Of a DNA stretch of 64,000 bases, positions 48,403-57,760 are shown piece after piece (position 1 is the first letter of the stretch; each line of letters starts with the position of its first letter). This stretch comes from Synechococcus sp. LTW-R (GTDB taxonomy: Bacteria > Cyanobacteriota > Cyanobacteriia > PCC-6307 > Cyanobiaceae), in NCBI RefSeq assembly GCF_014217875.1, contig NZ_CP059060.1, positions 1,488,001 to 1,552,000 on the forward strand. The letters are read 5' to 3'. A program made the position numbers and the translations under genes. The notes under the pieces are model-generated. The model was not told the DNA's origin, made no database searches, and saw only the letters and a program-made list of their open reading frames with translations.

Positions 48403-48630
48403 ATGAAGCGCAGCCTTCAACTCCTCCTCATCGCGGCTCTTGTGTTGGGAGGTTGGCGCCAACGGGGCAACTACCTAAGCGGCGGCTGCAGCTGGCTCGC
48501 AGACGCTCTCCCCAGCGCCTTTATCGACGCGCTCGCTGAATTGGCGAGCATCAGCAGTTACCCGCGCCAGAGCGTGAGCAGCAGCAAGCTCATCCGCGAC
48601 TGGTGCGAGCCATTGCGGCAAGGGCCCTAG
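48403..48630 (+). CDS. Small exported or membrane-anchored hypothetical protein
   Basis: From the ATG at 48403 the product has 75 residues: MKRSLQLLLIAALVLGGWRQ forms a typical signal peptide or membrane anchor, then a short Ser/Ala-rich domain with two cysteines (GGCSWLADAL and RDWCEPL). No family is recognised. The frame stays open upstream into the psbA terminator, but that part does not look coding. It is convergent with nth, overlapping its stop by 4 bases. Confidence 0.55.
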   Translation: MKRSLQLLLIAALVLGGWRQRGNYLSGGCSWLADALPSAFIDALAELASISSYPRQSVSSSKLIRDWCEPLRQGP

Positions 48631-49298
48631 GCCTTCTGCCAAAGGACGGGCTTGCGTCGCTTGGGATAGAGCTCTTGGCAGAGGGGACAAACCCGTCCAT
48701 CACAACCGCGGGCCGTGCAGAACTCACGCCCGTAAAAGATGATCTGCAGGTGGAGCTTGTTCCAAGCGTCCTTGGGGAAGAGGCGCTTGAGATCCGTCTC
48801 GGTACGCGCGACGTTCTCGCCACTGCTCAAGCCCCAACGTTGGGCCAGGCGATGAATGTGGGTGTCAACGGGAAAAGCGGGCACACCAAAGGCCTGAGCC
48901 ATCACCACGCTGGCGGTCTTATGGCCCACTCCGGGGAGCGCCTCCAGTGCGGCAAAACTGGCGGGGACTGCACCCCCGTGGCGCTCAAGCAACAACTCCG
49001 CAAGACGCTTGACGTTGCGCGCTTTGGTTTTCGCGAGACCCAGCTGACGGATGTAGCCCAGGATCTCGGCCTCCGGTAAAGCAGCCATGGCCTGGGGCGT
49101 TGGTCCAGCGGCGAACAACGCCGGGGTGACCTCATTGACCTTTTTGTCCGTGCATTGGGCGCTAAGGAGCACCGCAATCAACAAGGTGAAGGGATCGCTG
49201 TGGTCCAGAGGAACCGGCGTCTCGGGGTAGTGCTCTTCAAGGCGGCGCATGATCAACGCCGCTCGCTCCTGCTTCCTCAAGACGGGACGCTGCTGCAA
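48627..49298 (-). CDS. nth: Endonuclease III (DNA glycosylase/AP lyase)
   Basis: Endonuclease III removes oxidised pyrimidines and nicks abasic sites. The 223-residue product has the helix-hairpin-helix [20 protein letters not shown] (about residues 120-139) with the catalytic Lys in GHKTA, and Asp in [11 protein letters not shown]. The C-terminal iron-sulfur cysteines are spaced C-x4-C-x4-C-x2-C ([15 protein letters not shown]), not the textbook C-x6-C-x2-C-x5-C, so the cluster loop is altered. It is convergent with the small exported protein and divergent from aroC. Confidence 0.93.
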   Translation of the reverse strand: MQQRPVLRKQERAALIMRRLEEHYPETPVPLDHSDPFTLLIAVLLSAQCTDKKVNEVTPALFAAGPTPQAMAALPEAEILGYIRQLGLAKTKARNVKRLAELLLERHGGAVPASFAALEALPGVGHKTASVVMAQAFGVPAFPVDTHIHRLAQRWGLSSGENVARTETDLKRLFPKDAWNKLHLQIIFYGREFCTARGCDGRVCPLCQELYPKRRKPVLWQKA

Positions 49299-49339
49299 CC
49301 AAAGCCCAGTTTGTAGGCTCGCTTCAGCGCACTCAGCCC

Positions 49340-50428
49340 ATGGGAAGCAGCTTCGGCGATCTCTTCCGCATCAGCACCTTCGGCGAATCGCACGGCGGCG
49401 GTGTTGGCGTGATCGTGGAGGGCTGTCCGCCGCGATTGGACCTCGACCTGGACGCGATCCAGAACGACCTGGATCGGCGCAAACCGGGCCAGAGCAAGAT
49501 CACCACCCCGCGCAAGGAAGACGACCGGGTCGAAATCCTAAGCGGCCTGCTCGACGGGGTCACCCTGGGCACCCCGATTGCGATGGTGGTCCGCAACAAG
49601 GACCAGCGTCCGCAGGACTACAAGGAAATGGAGGTGGCCTTCCGCCCCTCCCATGCCGACGCCACCTACCAGGCCAAGTACGGCATTCAGGCCCGCAGCG
49701 GCGGCGGACGGGCTTCAGCCCGGGAAACAATCGGCCGCGTGGCCGCCGGTGCGATTGCCAAACAGCTGCTGAACAAAGCCAACGGCACCGAAGTCGTGGC
49801 CTGGGTCAAGCGCATTCACGACATCGAGGCGCCGATCGATCCAGCGGCCGTGACCCTCGATGCCGTTGAAAGCAACATCGTGCGCTGTCCCGATGGTGCC
49901 GTTGCCGAAAGGATGATCGAGCGCATCGAAGCGATTGGCCGCGAAGGCGACTCCTGCGGTGGCGTCATCGAATGTGTCGTCCGCGGCGTCCCCGCCGGAT
50001 TGGGCATGCCCGTCTTCGACAAGCTCGAAGCGGATCTGGCCAAGGCGGTGATGTCGCTGCCCGCCACCAAGGGCTTTGAGATTGGATCGGGCTTTGCCGG
50101 GACCTTGCTCAAGGGCAGTGAGCACAACGACGCCTTCCTCCCCACCGCCGACGGGAGCCTGCACACCGCCACCAACAATTCCGGCGGGATTCAGGGGGGC
50201 ATCAGCAACGGCGAATCAATCGTGATTCGCGTGGCCTTCAAGCCGACGGCGACGATCCGCAAGGCGCAGCAGACGATTAATGCGCGCGGTGAGGCGACGA
50301 CCCTGGAAGCAAAAGGTCGGCACGACCCCTGCGTATTGCCCAGGGCCGTGCCGATGGTGGAAGCGATGGTCGCCCTTGTTCTGGCGGACCACCTGCTGAG
50401 GCAGCAGGGTCAGTGCAGCCTCTGGTGA
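49340..50428 (+). CDS. aroC: Chorismate synthase
   Basis: AroC forms chorismate from EPSP with reduced FMN, the last shared step of aromatic synthesis. The 362-residue product begins [20 protein letters not shown] and contains the family signatures [29 protein letters not shown] and [13 protein letters not shown]. Length and motifs are normal. It is 41 bases from the start of the divergent nth gene. It is convergent with the H1-like gene, whose stop lies 7 bases away. Confidence 0.97.
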   Translation: MGSSFGDLFRISTFGESHGGGVGVIVEGCPPRLDLDLDAIQNDLDRRKPGQSKITTPRKEDDRVEILSGLLDGVTLGTPIAMVVRNKDQRPQDYKEMEVAFRPSHADATYQAKYGIQARSGGGRASARETIGRVAAGAIAKQLLNKANGTEVVAWVKRIHDIEAPIDPAAVTLDAVESNIVRCPDGAVAERMIERIEAIGREGDSCGGVIECVVRGVPAGLGMPVFDKLEADLAKAVMSLPATKGFEIGSGFAGTLLKGSEHNDAFLPTADGSLHTATNNSGGIQGGISNGESIVIRVAFKPTATIRKAQQTINARGEATTLEAKGRHDPCVLPRAVPMVEAMVALVLADHLLRQQGQCSLW

Positions 50429-50435
50429 CGAGGGC

Positions 50436-51074
50436 TCAACGCACGCTGGTCAGCTGACCGGCGCCATTGGTGGAGGGGGCCCCACCCAAGCGGCCGACGG
50501 CCTTTGCCATCCGCTTCGCCACTGAACCACCGCGGGTCGCACCGGTCTTCTTCACCGGGTTACGGGCGGCTTTTTTGGCGACGGGCTTGGCCTTCGGAGC
50601 CACCTTGGATTTCGCCGCTGCAGCGGGCTTGGCCTTCGCTGCGGTGCTAGCCGCTTTCTTGGGGGCGGCCTTCTTCACAGCTGCGGGCTTCGCTTTGGCG
50701 GCGGGCCGCTTGGTGGTGGTTGCCGATGCCTTTTTGGCCGACGCCTTTTTGGGGGCTGCTTTCTTTGGAGCGGCCTTGCTGATCGTGGTGCGACTGCGGT
50801 GGCTCAGGATCAGCGCCCATTCCGCATCCGAGAGATTGGCCGGCTTGGCGCCATGGGCGTTAGCCAATTTGGCTGCTTTCTCGATGTCGGAAATGAGGTT
50901 TTTCCAGGAGGTCGCGAAGCGCTTGTCGGATTGCGACTTGGCACCGCTTTCAACCAGGGTTTCGACAACCCCAGCGGCGGTGACTTTTTTGCGCCTGCGG
51001 TTGAAGATCTCCTTTTGGAGCTGAGCGATCAGAGCATCAGCTTTATCGCTCAACTTGATGGTGAGTTGAGACAT
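50436..51074 (-). CDS. Histone-H1-like Lys/Ala-rich basic protein
   Basis: The 212-residue product has two parts. Residues 1 to about 95 are an ordinary helical domain (MSQLTIKLSDKADALIAQLQ, then KKVTAAGVVETLVES and SDAEWALILSHRSR). Residues 97-190 are almost only Lys, Ala and Pro with repeated PKKA and AKP blocks, ending in a basic segment and STNGAGQLTSVR. The tail resembles histone-H1/HBP-like and nucleoid-associated proteins and would bind DNA or RNA without sequence preference. I do not recognise the N-terminal domain. It stands between convergent aroC and the KDPG-aldolase gene. Confidence 0.75.
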   Translation of the reverse strand: MSQLTIKLSDKADALIAQLQKEIFNRRRKKVTAAGVVETLVESGAKSQSDKRFATSWKNLISDIEKAAKLANAHGAKPANLSDAEWALILSHRSRTTISKAAPKKAAPKKASAKKASATTTKRPAAKAKPAAVKKAAPKKAASTAAKAKPAAAAKSKVAPKAKPVAKKAARNPVKKTGATRGGSVAKRMAKAVGRLGGAPSTNGAGQLTSVR

Positions 51075-51113
51075 GCATCGAAAGACGTCTATCTCATGAG
51101 TAACACTCTGGTC

Positions 51114-51815
51114 TCAATCTGACAACAAAGCGTCATTGGCGCGCTGCTCGAGCCATGCCAAAAGGGTGGTCAACCCCGGCCGCAGTTTCACGGACTCGCC
51201 GGGAGCCGTAGACGTCTCAAAGAGGCTGCCCCCCAAGGCGACTGCGTCGACGCCCGACTCCAGCCAGAGCCGTGCATCCAGGGCCGACAACCCTCCAGCT
51301 GCAATGCAATAGGGCAATGGCGAGAGGGGGCCCGCCAGCGAGCTCCAATAGCTCGGGCCAACACTGCTGGCGGGGAACAGCTTCACCGCTGGCGCCCCGA
51401 GCGCTTGGGCCTGGGCCACTTCCGATGGGGTGTATACGCCAGGAATCAGGGTGATGCCGTCCTGACGGGCTTGCGCCAAGAGTTGCGGCTCAAGAATCGG
51501 AGAGACGACATAGTCCAGACCGGCGGCTTGCGCGGCGACCAGGCCCTGGAAACAGCGGACCGACGCCGCGCCAAGCCGAAGTGCGGGAAAGCGTTCACGC
51601 AGGTCGATCGCCAGATCGACCCAGGCTGGGGTCAGGGCGACAGCGAGCTCGACATGCTGCAGACCAGCATCCATCAGTTGGCTGAGCTGGGCTTCAGCCA
51701 GACGACGCTCAGACACACGAAGCACCGCCAGCACAGGCTGGCGGTGCAGTCCCCTCAGGAGGCCCGAGGGATCTGAGGCCCAGGCCTCAGACGTATTCGG
51801 CAACGCGGACGTCAC
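51114..51815 (-). CDS. eda: KDPG/KHG aldolase-like protein
   Basis: KDPG aldolase splits 2-keto-3-deoxy-6-phosphogluconate to pyruvate and glyceraldehyde-3-phosphate (Entner-Doudoroff pathway). The 233-residue product is a TIM barrel with the Schiff-base lysine in PAVKLFPASSVG (Lys145), Glu56 in GLQHVELAVALTP, IPGVYTPSEV and a CIAAGGLSAL strand. The loop SPILEP replaces the more usual SPG of well-studied enzymes, so the substrate could differ. Its first codons overlap the ftsH stop region by 29 bases, meaning it is translated with ftsH. No other Entner-Doudoroff gene is nearby. Confidence 0.78.
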   Translation of the reverse strand: MTSALPNTSEAWASDPSGLLRGLHRQPVLAVLRVSERRLAEAQLSQLMDAGLQHVELAVALTPAWVDLAIDLRERFPALRLGAASVRCFQGLVAAQAAGLDYVVSPILEPQLLAQARQDGITLIPGVYTPSEVAQAQALGAPAVKLFPASSVGPSYWSSLAGPLSPLPYCIAAGGLSALDARLWLESGVDAVALGGSLFETSTAPGESVKLRPGLTTLLAWLEQRANDALLSD

Positions 51816-53631
51816 TGCGGATCAGCAGCTCTTGCAGATCCTCAGCATCGACGGTCTCGCGCTCCACCAGCATCTCGGCGAGCTCATCGAGCACGCTGCG
51901 GTTGCCGTTGAGCACTGCGATCGCCCGCTTGTAGGCCTCAGCCACCAGCAGGCTGACCTCTTCGTCGATGGCGGCAGCGGTGTCCTCGGAGAAATCACGC
52001 TCGGAAGCGATGTCACGCCCCAGGAACATGCCGCCCTGGCTGCGGCCGAGGGCCACGGGACCAAGGCGATCACTCATACCGAAGCGGGTGACCATCTGAC
52101 GAGCAACACGGGCGACCTGCTGGAGGTCGTTGGAGGCACCCGTGGTGACCTCGTCTTCTCCGTAGACGATCTCCTCGGCAACGCGACCGCCGAGGGCAAC
52201 GGCCATCTGGTTCTGCAGGTAGGCACGGGAATAGAGACCCGATTCCATCCGCTCTTCACTCGGGGTGAAGAAGGTCAGACCACCCGCGTTACCGCGGGGA
52301 ATGATCGAAATCTTCTGCACCGGGTCGTAGTCCGGCATCAAGGCACCCACTAGAGCGTGGCCGGCCTCGTGATAGGCCACGAGACGCTTGCGCTTCTCGC
52401 TCATCACCCTGTCCTTCTTCTCAGGGCCGGCCATGACCCGTTCAATCGCGTCGTTCACCTCATCCATGGAGACTTCGGTGAGCTGACGGCGAGCCGCGAG
52501 GATGGCGGCCTCGTTCAGAAGGTTGGCGAGATCAGCACCGGTGTAACCGGGAGTGCGGCGCGCAATCTTGTCGAGATCGACGTCCTTGGAGAGGGTCTTG
52601 CCGCGGGCATGGACACCAAGGATCTGCAGACGGCCGGCGTAGTCGGGACGATCCACAACCACCTGACGGTCGAAGCGACCGGGGCGCATCAGCGCCGCAT
52701 CCAACACGTCGGGGCGGTTGGTGGCCGCAACGATGATGATGCCGGTGTTGCCCTCAAAGCCGTCCATCTCCGTGAGGAGCTGGTTGAGGGTCTGTTCCCG
52801 CTCGTCGTTGCCGCCGCCGAGGCCAGCGCCACGCTGACGACCCACGGCGTCGATCTCGTCAATGAAGACGATGCAAGGGGCGTTCTTCTTGGCCTGCTCG
52901 AACAGGTCGCGCACCCGGCTGGCACCGACACCCACGAACATCTCGACGAACTCCGAACCGGAGATCGAGAAAAAAGGCACACCGGCCTCGCCAGCGACGG
53001 CCTTGGCCAACAGGGTCTTACCGGTACCCGGAGGGCCCACCAGCAGGACACCCTTGGGAATCTTGGCGCCGACGGCGGTGAAGCGATCGGGGTTCTTGAG
53101 GAAGTCGACGACCTCGGTCAGCTCGAGCTTGGCGCCTTCAATGCCGGCCACATCACCAAAGGTGACCTGGGTTTCGGGCTCCATCTGAACCCGGGCCTTG
53201 CTCTTGCCGAAGTTCATGGCGGGGTTCCCGCCACCGCCCTGGGCACGACGCAAGAGGAAGAAGAGACCACCCAGCAGGAGCAGGGGGAAGATCAGGGAAC
53301 CAAGAGCCTGCTGCCATGCCTGGGGCTGACGGGAAGGTTCGACAGCGATGTCGACCTTGTGCCCCTCAAGGAGCTTCAGCAGATCCTTGTCGGGGGCGAG
53401 GTTGACCACGGCGCGCTGGCCGTCGTTCTCGACCACTTGGGCCGTGCCGCGATCGGGAGCGATCAGAACCCGTGACACCTCATTGGCTTCAACGGCTTCC
53501 ACGAAGTCGCTGTAGCGCAGTGTGCGCGGCGCATTGGCGGGATCAGGACGATCCAGGAACGCCGTACCCACGGCGATCACTACTACGGCTAAGAGGACAT
53601 AAAGCCCCGCATTGCGCCAGCGCTTCTTCAC
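51787..53631 (-). CDS. ftsH: ATP-dependent zinc metalloprotease FtsH (FtsH3-like)
   Basis: FtsH removes damaged membrane proteins, including photodamaged D1, as a hexamer of thylakoid or plasma membrane. The 614-residue product has two N-terminal membrane helices (about 8-26 and 108-128), the Walker [12 protein letters not shown] (about 200-210), Walker [12 protein letters not shown], the second-region ATNRPDVLD and the zinc site HEAGHALVG in the protease domain. Sequence resembles the Synechocystis FtsH3 type (slr1604) as I remember it. The KDPG-aldolase-like gene overlaps its end. sat lies upstream, 49 bases away, the same strand. Confidence 0.97.
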   Translation of the reverse strand: MKKRWRNAGLYVLLAVVVIAVGTAFLDRPDPANAPRTLRYSDFVEAVEANEVSRVLIAPDRGTAQVVENDGQRAVVNLAPDKDLLKLLEGHKVDIAVEPSRQPQAWQQALGSLIFPLLLLGGLFFLLRRAQGGGGNPAMNFGKSKARVQMEPETQVTFGDVAGIEGAKLELTEVVDFLKNPDRFTAVGAKIPKGVLLVGPPGTGKTLLAKAVAGEAGVPFFSISGSEFVEMFVGVGASRVRDLFEQAKKNAPCIVFIDEIDAVGRQRGAGLGGGNDEREQTLNQLLTEMDGFEGNTGIIIVAATNRPDVLDAALMRPGRFDRQVVVDRPDYAGRLQILGVHARGKTLSKDVDLDKIARRTPGYTGADLANLLNEAAILAARRQLTEVSMDEVNDAIERVMAGPEKKDRVMSEKRKRLVAYHEAGHALVGALMPDYDPVQKISIIPRGNAGGLTFFTPSEERMESGLYSRAYLQNQMAVALGGRVAEEIVYGEDEVTTGASNDLQQVARVARQMVTRFGMSDRLGPVALGRSQGGMFLGRDIASERDFSEDTAAAIDEEVSLLVAEAYKRAIAVLNGNRSVLDELAEMLVERETVDAEDLQELLIRSDVRVAEYV

Positions 53632-53680
53632 TTGGTTCTCCGCTTGATCGAGGACAGTGATTAAGGAATGTTAACCGGAC

Positions 53681-54850
53681 TCAGGCAGCTGAGCGCAGAA
53701 CCTCGACGACGCTCTTGAAGGCGAACCACTCGGGGATTTCTTCGCCGCCGCGCAGCATCTGGCGGAACTGGGTGCCGCTGAGCTTGCGGACGTGCAGGCC
53801 ACGGGCATCGGCGTGTTCGGCGGTCACGTAGCCCTCTTCCTCGGTGTACACCAGGTTCAAGGACGGGACCGTCTCCATTCCCAGCTCCGGAGCATTCTCG
53901 CGGGCGAAGTCCTGGGCCTGGTAGGGGCCATAGAAGTCCTCACCGCTGATGGAGGACTTACAGCCGGCCATGTCGCGGCCAATGATGAAGTGGGTACAGC
54001 CGTAGTTCTTGCGGATGATCATGTGCTGCAGCGCCTCACGGGGCCCAGCCATGTGCATCGAATAGGGCAGGTAAGCCCAGCGGATGCGGGGGTTGTTCAC
54101 CTCAGCGGCCAGACGCTCGTAGGTCTGGAAGCGAACGGCACCGGGGATGTCGTCGTCTTGGGTGGGGCCGCAGGTGGGGTGCACCAGGACCACGCCCTGC
54201 TCACTCACATTGGTGGCATCGAGGGCCCGGGTGAAGAGCTCGTAGTGCGCACGGTGGATGGGGTTCCGGCACTGGAAGGCCACCACGTCCTGACCCTCGG
54301 GCAGGTTCGCGCGCACCTCAGCGGGGGTCTTGCAAGGGAAGACGCGCTCGGGCAGCTCCAGGCCTTGAATCGAACCACCCAGATAGAAGCGACCGCGCTC
54401 GGTGGCGATCATCTTCACCGCGGGATGCTCCAGGGAGGAGGTGCCGTAGCAGCCAACCGCCTCACGGGCCTTATCGGGCTCCCACTTGCTCTCCACCGTC
54501 ATCACGGCGAGCTCTTGACCGCGGTAGGTCAGCAGCAGCTTCTGACCAACGGCGATGTCGTCGCGATCGGTGTCCATCACGATCGGCAGACCAAAGAGAA
54601 GGCCGCTGGTGGTGCGGTTCTTCTCGACCACCGACAGGTAGTCGTCCTGGTGCATGAAGCCGCGCAGGGGTGAGAAACCACCCACCATCAGCAGCTCGAT
54701 GTCGCAGGCGTTGCGATCGGAGCACTCGACCACGTGATCCACGCCAGCCTTCGCCGCTTCCCGCTGGGCTTCAGGCACCCGCAGGTCCACAAGCGTGCCG
54801 CCGTGGGGAGCGATCAAACCCTGACGGGGTGCAGCGGCTGCGGTGGTCAT
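53681..54850 (-). CDS. sat: Sulfate adenylyltransferase (ATP sulfurylase)
   Basis: ATP sulfurylase makes adenosine 5'-phosphosulfate from sulfate and ATP, the first step of sulfate assimilation. From the ATG ending at 54850 the product is 389 residues: MTTAAAAPRQGLIAPHGGTL, then the PUA-like domain, VAFQCRNPIHRAHYELFTRA (the substrate-site QxRNPxHxxH motif, about residues 190-210) and IIGRDMAGCKSS. The frame is open further upstream, but that stretch overlaps the psbO terminator region and is not coding. It follows the psbO terminator and likely has its own promoter; ftsH is downstream after 49 bases. Confidence 0.95.
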   Translation of the reverse strand: MTTAAAAPRQGLIAPHGGTLVDLRVPEAQREAAKAGVDHVVECSDRNACDIELLMVGGFSPLRGFMHQDDYLSVVEKNRTTSGLLFGLPIVMDTDRDDIAVGQKLLLTYRGQELAVMTVESKWEPDKAREAVGCYGTSSLEHPAVKMIATERGRFYLGGSIQGLELPERVFPCKTPAEVRANLPEGQDVVAFQCRNPIHRAHYELFTRALDATNVSEQGVVLVHPTCGPTQDDDIPGAVRFQTYERLAAEVNNPRIRWAYLPYSMHMAGPREALQHMIIRKNYGCTHFIIGRDMAGCKSSISGEDFYGPYQAQDFARENAPELGMETVPSLNLVYTEEEGYVTAEHADARGLHVRKLSGTQFRQMLRGGEEIPEWFAFKSVVEVLRSAA

Positions 54851-54906
54851 GGCAACGGGGAGTGGATCCAATGCCGGCGATTCTCCCAGAGCACTCGAAA
54901 CGCCAT

Positions 54907-54931
54907 AAAAAAAGGGGCTCCGAAGAGCCCC
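54907..54931 (-). terminator. Rho-independent terminator of psbO
   Basis: A 7-bp stem (54914-54920 with 54925-54931, loop CGAA) is followed on the minus strand by seven T, 32 bases beyond the psbO stop. Confidence 0.9.
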
Positions 54932-54962
54932 CTGATCAAGCGTTCTGAGTCCGAAAAGACGA

Positions 54963-55784
54963 TCAGGCCTTCTCGAGCCGGCCGTAGAGCTGGCCAACGA
55001 TCTTGACGTCGACGGGGTCATGGCTGCCCATGTCGGTGTCAGAGGGCTGGACAGCGGTGAAGACGCCGGCGAACTCACCGGTGGAGGCATCCACCTTGGT
55101 GATGGAGAGATTCATCTCACCGGTGCCGTCGATGTAGCGCTTGCTGTTCTCGCGGGCCAGTTCGTCGTCCTGACCGTTCAGAGCGACCAGACCCTGGGCG
55201 TACTGAACGCCGGTGGTCAGCGCGCGGCCCTTGGGATCCAGGAAGTTGGAGGTGCGGTAGCTGGGGACGCGATAGGCACCGTTGAGGTCGGTGCTGGTGC
55301 TGATGGCAGCGCCTTCAGCGGTGGCGTCGAGCTCCTTCGAGGAGAAGGTGAAGGGGACTTCCTCACCACCGGGCAGCAGCACGGTGACGATCTGGAAGTC
55401 GATACCGCCCATCTCCTTGAAGTTGACGCCGTTACCGGTGACGGACAGGTCGCCATAGACCTGGTCAAGGCTCGTGGTGAAGCGGGTCAGGATTTTGGTG
55501 GCCACAAACTGGGCCTCCTGACGCTTGTTGGCGGGCTCGCCCTTCACATACACCTCAGCGGGGTGCATGCAGACCTCGCGCAACTCGTACTTGGTGTTGC
55601 TGTCGAGGGCGATAGAGCCGCGGGCGGAGTCGGGAAGGGTCGGGCAATCGTTGGCCAGACCGGTGTTGTGGATGTCGTCGTAGGTCAGATCGGCCCGATC
55701 AACAGCCTTCGCACCGCCACTGCAAGCGGTCACGAGGGTCAGGCAAAGGGCCAGCACGACGGCCAGCAAAGGACGGAAACGCAT
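54963..55784 (-). CDS. psbO: Photosystem II manganese-stabilising protein PsbO
   Basis: PsbO shields and stabilises the oxygen-evolving Mn4CaO5 cluster on the lumenal face of PSII. The 273-residue product begins with an export signal (MRFRPLLAVVLALCLTLVTA), then Cys21. The mature part opens with DRADLTYDDIHNTGLANDCP and contains the PsbO cysteine pair (NDCP near 47 and REVCM near 72), GGIDFQIVTVLLPGG and FTFSSKELDA. VTAC fits a lipobox, while AKA-V downstream fits ordinary signal peptidase I, so the mode of processing is unclear. A terminator follows; upstream, the 112-residue hypothetical gene is divergent. Confidence 0.96.
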   Translation of the reverse strand: MRFRPLLAVVLALCLTLVTACSGGAKAVDRADLTYDDIHNTGLANDCPTLPDSARGSIALDSNTKYELREVCMHPAEVYVKGEPANKRQEAQFVATKILTRFTTSLDQVYGDLSVTGNGVNFKEMGGIDFQIVTVLLPGGEEVPFTFSSKELDATAEGAAISTSTDLNGAYRVPSYRTSNFLDPKGRALTTGVQYAQGLVALNGQDDELARENSKRYIDGTGEMNLSITKVDASTGEFAGVFTAVQPSDTDMGSHDPVDVKIVGQLYGRLEKA

Positions 55785-55926
55785 GGGGGAGAAACCGGTC
55801 TGGCGGGGAAAACCTCAGGGATGGGGTAGGCCCGATCGGGATACTACCGGTGCAAAACGCCCATTCCGCGTACCATGTCGCGGCTCTCAACAACCTGTAT
55901 GCGAGAGCGGCTGAATTAATCCCTGT

Positions 55927-56265
55927 ATGAGCGACGCCAGCAACACCTCTCAGATCGACGACAGCCTGGTCCGAGGCGACTGGGAGGCCCGGCTGAGTTC
56001 CGAGCTGGAGAGCCTGGAAGAACTGGCCGCCGAGGTGGATGGCGAAGCCCAAGCCCTGCTGCTCCTGCTTCGGCGCCTGGAGGAACTACACCGCACCATC
56101 CAAGACGGTGCGTTCCGCTCGAGCCTTCCCTCCGATCGCGGCGAGCTCTTCAACCTGCTGAAGGGCATGGAGAAGAGCGGCGGATGGCCCTACATCCCCC
56201 GGCTGCAGCTGCGGACCTTTATGGACCTGCTGCAGAACGACGACGACTCAGCCCTGGCCGCCTGA
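55927..56265 (+). CDS. Hypothetical helical protein
   Basis: The 112-residue product begins MSDASNTSQIDDSLVRGDWE and is almost entirely charged helix, with ELESLEELAAEVDGEAQALL and LLRRLEELHRTIQDG suggesting a coiled coil. The C-terminal part (MEKSGGWPYIPRLQLRTFMD) is aromatic and distinct. No membrane segment. I do not recognise a named family, though the pattern is that of a conserved small cyanobacterial protein. Its 3' end overlaps the stop of the convergent coaBC by 18 bases. Confidence 0.65.
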   Translation: MSDASNTSQIDDSLVRGDWEARLSSELESLEELAAEVDGEAQALLLLLRRLEELHRTIQDGAFRSSLPSDRGELFNLLKGMEKSGGWPYIPRLQLRTFMDLLQNDDDSALAA

Positions 56266-57501
56266 AGCCGTAGCAAGAGCACTCAAGAGCCGGTGGGCCA
56301 AGGCGAGCTTGCCCATCGGTTCAACGCGCTCCACCGCCGCTCCTGGGCCCAGGATCCAGCCTTCGTTGGAGAGGCTGCCGAAACCCGCCCCCGCTGCGTC
56401 AATGGGGTTGGCGAACAACAGATCACAGCCCTTGCGCGCAAACTTGGCCTGGGCCTGCGGCAGGACATCACCGGTGTGGGCCGCAAAGCCAAGGATCGCC
56501 TGACCAGCAAGGCGACGATCCACCAGGGCGCGCAGCACGTCAGGCACGGACTCCCAGCCCGCCCCCATGGCATCCGCCAAGGCCTGTTTGTCGGGCTTCT
56601 CGCTAAAGCGCTGCTTCGGGCGGTGGTCCGCCACGGCCGCAGCCATGGCAATGGCACTGGCCTGGGGCTGGAGCTCCTCTAAGGAACGCTGAAGCTCCGC
56701 TCCAGTCTCCACCGGATGGCAGCGCAAGCCCTCGAGCCAAGCCGGCTCGACCTGCAGAGGGCCATGGACCAGATCCACCTCGGCGCCACGTAGACGGGCC
56801 GCCTGGGCCAACAACACCCCCATTCGTCCGGTGCTGGGATTGCTGATGCAGCGGGCTGGATCCAGCCACTCCCGCGTGGGCCCCGCGCTCACGAGCAGGC
56901 GACGTCCCTGCCAATCGCGCTGCCAGCCCCAGAGCGCCAGGGACTCCAGGGCGAGCAGCAGGGAGGCCGGCTCCGCCATGCGTCCAGCCCCCTCCCGATC
57001 ACAGGCCAGCAGACCGTCAGCGGGGCCCAACGGCAACACCCGCTCAAAGTCCTGGAGGGCCTGCCAATTGCGATGCACCCCAGGGGAACTCCACATGGCG
57101 GTGTTCATGGCCGCTGCCGCCAACACCGGCGCTTCCGTGGCCAGCAACAGCGACGCCAAGAGGGTGTCCCCGAGTCCATAGACCCAACGCCCGAGGCTGG
57201 TCGCGGAGAGCGGAGCCAGGAGCACCAGTTCAGCCCACTCCGCCAGCTCCACATGCAGGGGACGCGCGGCGGTGTGACTCCACTGATCGGCGTCGAGGTA
57301 GCAGCGCTGACGGCTCAGGCTGGCGAGCGCGCCGGGGCTGACCAGCTGCGCCGCACTGGGAGTGAGAACACAACGGACCTCAGCGCCACGCTTCGCCAGG
57401 GCGCTGACCACCAGTGGAAGCTTGACCGCGGCGATGCTGCCGCTGATCCCCACCAGAACACGCCGCCCCTTGAGGGGATCAACCGGGATCTCAGTCCTCA
57501 T
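56248..57501 (-). CDS. coaBC: Bifunctional CoaBC (phosphopantothenoylcysteine decarboxylase/synthase)
   Basis: CoaBC joins cysteine to 4'-phosphopantothenate (CoaB) and decarboxylates the product (CoaC) in coenzyme A synthesis. From the ATG ending at 57501 the product is 417 residues. The flavoprotein CoaC part (about 1-175) has GRRVLVGISGSIAAVKLP, and AAMNTAMWSSP, and the CoaB part (about 190-415) has SAGPTREWLDPARCISNPSTGRMG and AAAVADHRPK. The family usually has SSGKMG, so STGRMG is a mild variant. DUF2555 lies upstream on the same strand with an 11-base overlap. Confidence 0.93.
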   Translation of the reverse strand: MRTEIPVDPLKGRRVLVGISGSIAAVKLPLVVSALAKRGAEVRCVLTPSAAQLVSPGALASLSRQRCYLDADQWSHTAARPLHVELAEWAELVLLAPLSATSLGRWVYGLGDTLLASLLLATEAPVLAAAAMNTAMWSSPGVHRNWQALQDFERVLPLGPADGLLACDREGAGRMAEPASLLLALESLALWGWQRDWQGRRLLVSAGPTREWLDPARCISNPSTGRMGVLLAQAARLRGAEVDLVHGPLQVEPAWLEGLRCHPVETGAELQRSLEELQPQASAIAMAAAVADHRPKQRFSEKPDKQALADAMGAGWESVPDVLRALVDRRLAGQAILGFAAHTGDVLPQAQAKFARKGCDLLFANPIDAAGAGFGSLSNEGWILGPGAAVERVEPMGKLALAHRLLSALATASGGQG

Positions 57502-57706
57502 CAAAGGGTTCTTGATCGACCAAGTGCACGTAGGGGCGAGCCAGCTCTGGACGGTGAATGGCGACAGCCCGCAGCAGGTGCCAATCGTTCAACGCGGCAA
57601 ACGGGGAGGGGTAGTCGTCCTCATCGAGACGCCGCCCCAAGTCCTGCATGGAGGCCTCGGTCTGCGCCGCGATCAACTCGGGGGTGATGGAGGGGGAATC
57701 GGTCAT
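57491..57706 (-). CDS. DUF2555 family protein
   Basis: A 71-residue product with the small conserved core LGRRLDEDDYPSPFAALNDW and LLRAVAIHRPELARPYVHLVDQE, which is how I remember the cyanobacterial DUF2555 family. The sequence is helical, acidic and soluble with no membrane segment. Role unknown. The stop overlaps the start of coaBC by 11 bases, so the pair is probably co-transcribed. It faces tRNA-Ala across a short gap. Confidence 0.75.
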   Translation of the reverse strand: MTDSPSITPELIAAQTEASMQDLGRRLDEDDYPSPFAALNDWHLLRAVAIHRPELARPYVHLVDQEPFDED

Positions 57707-57760
57707 GGCCGTTGAAGACTGATAAGTTCTGGCCAGGACAAGGATTCTTCCTGGTCTTGA

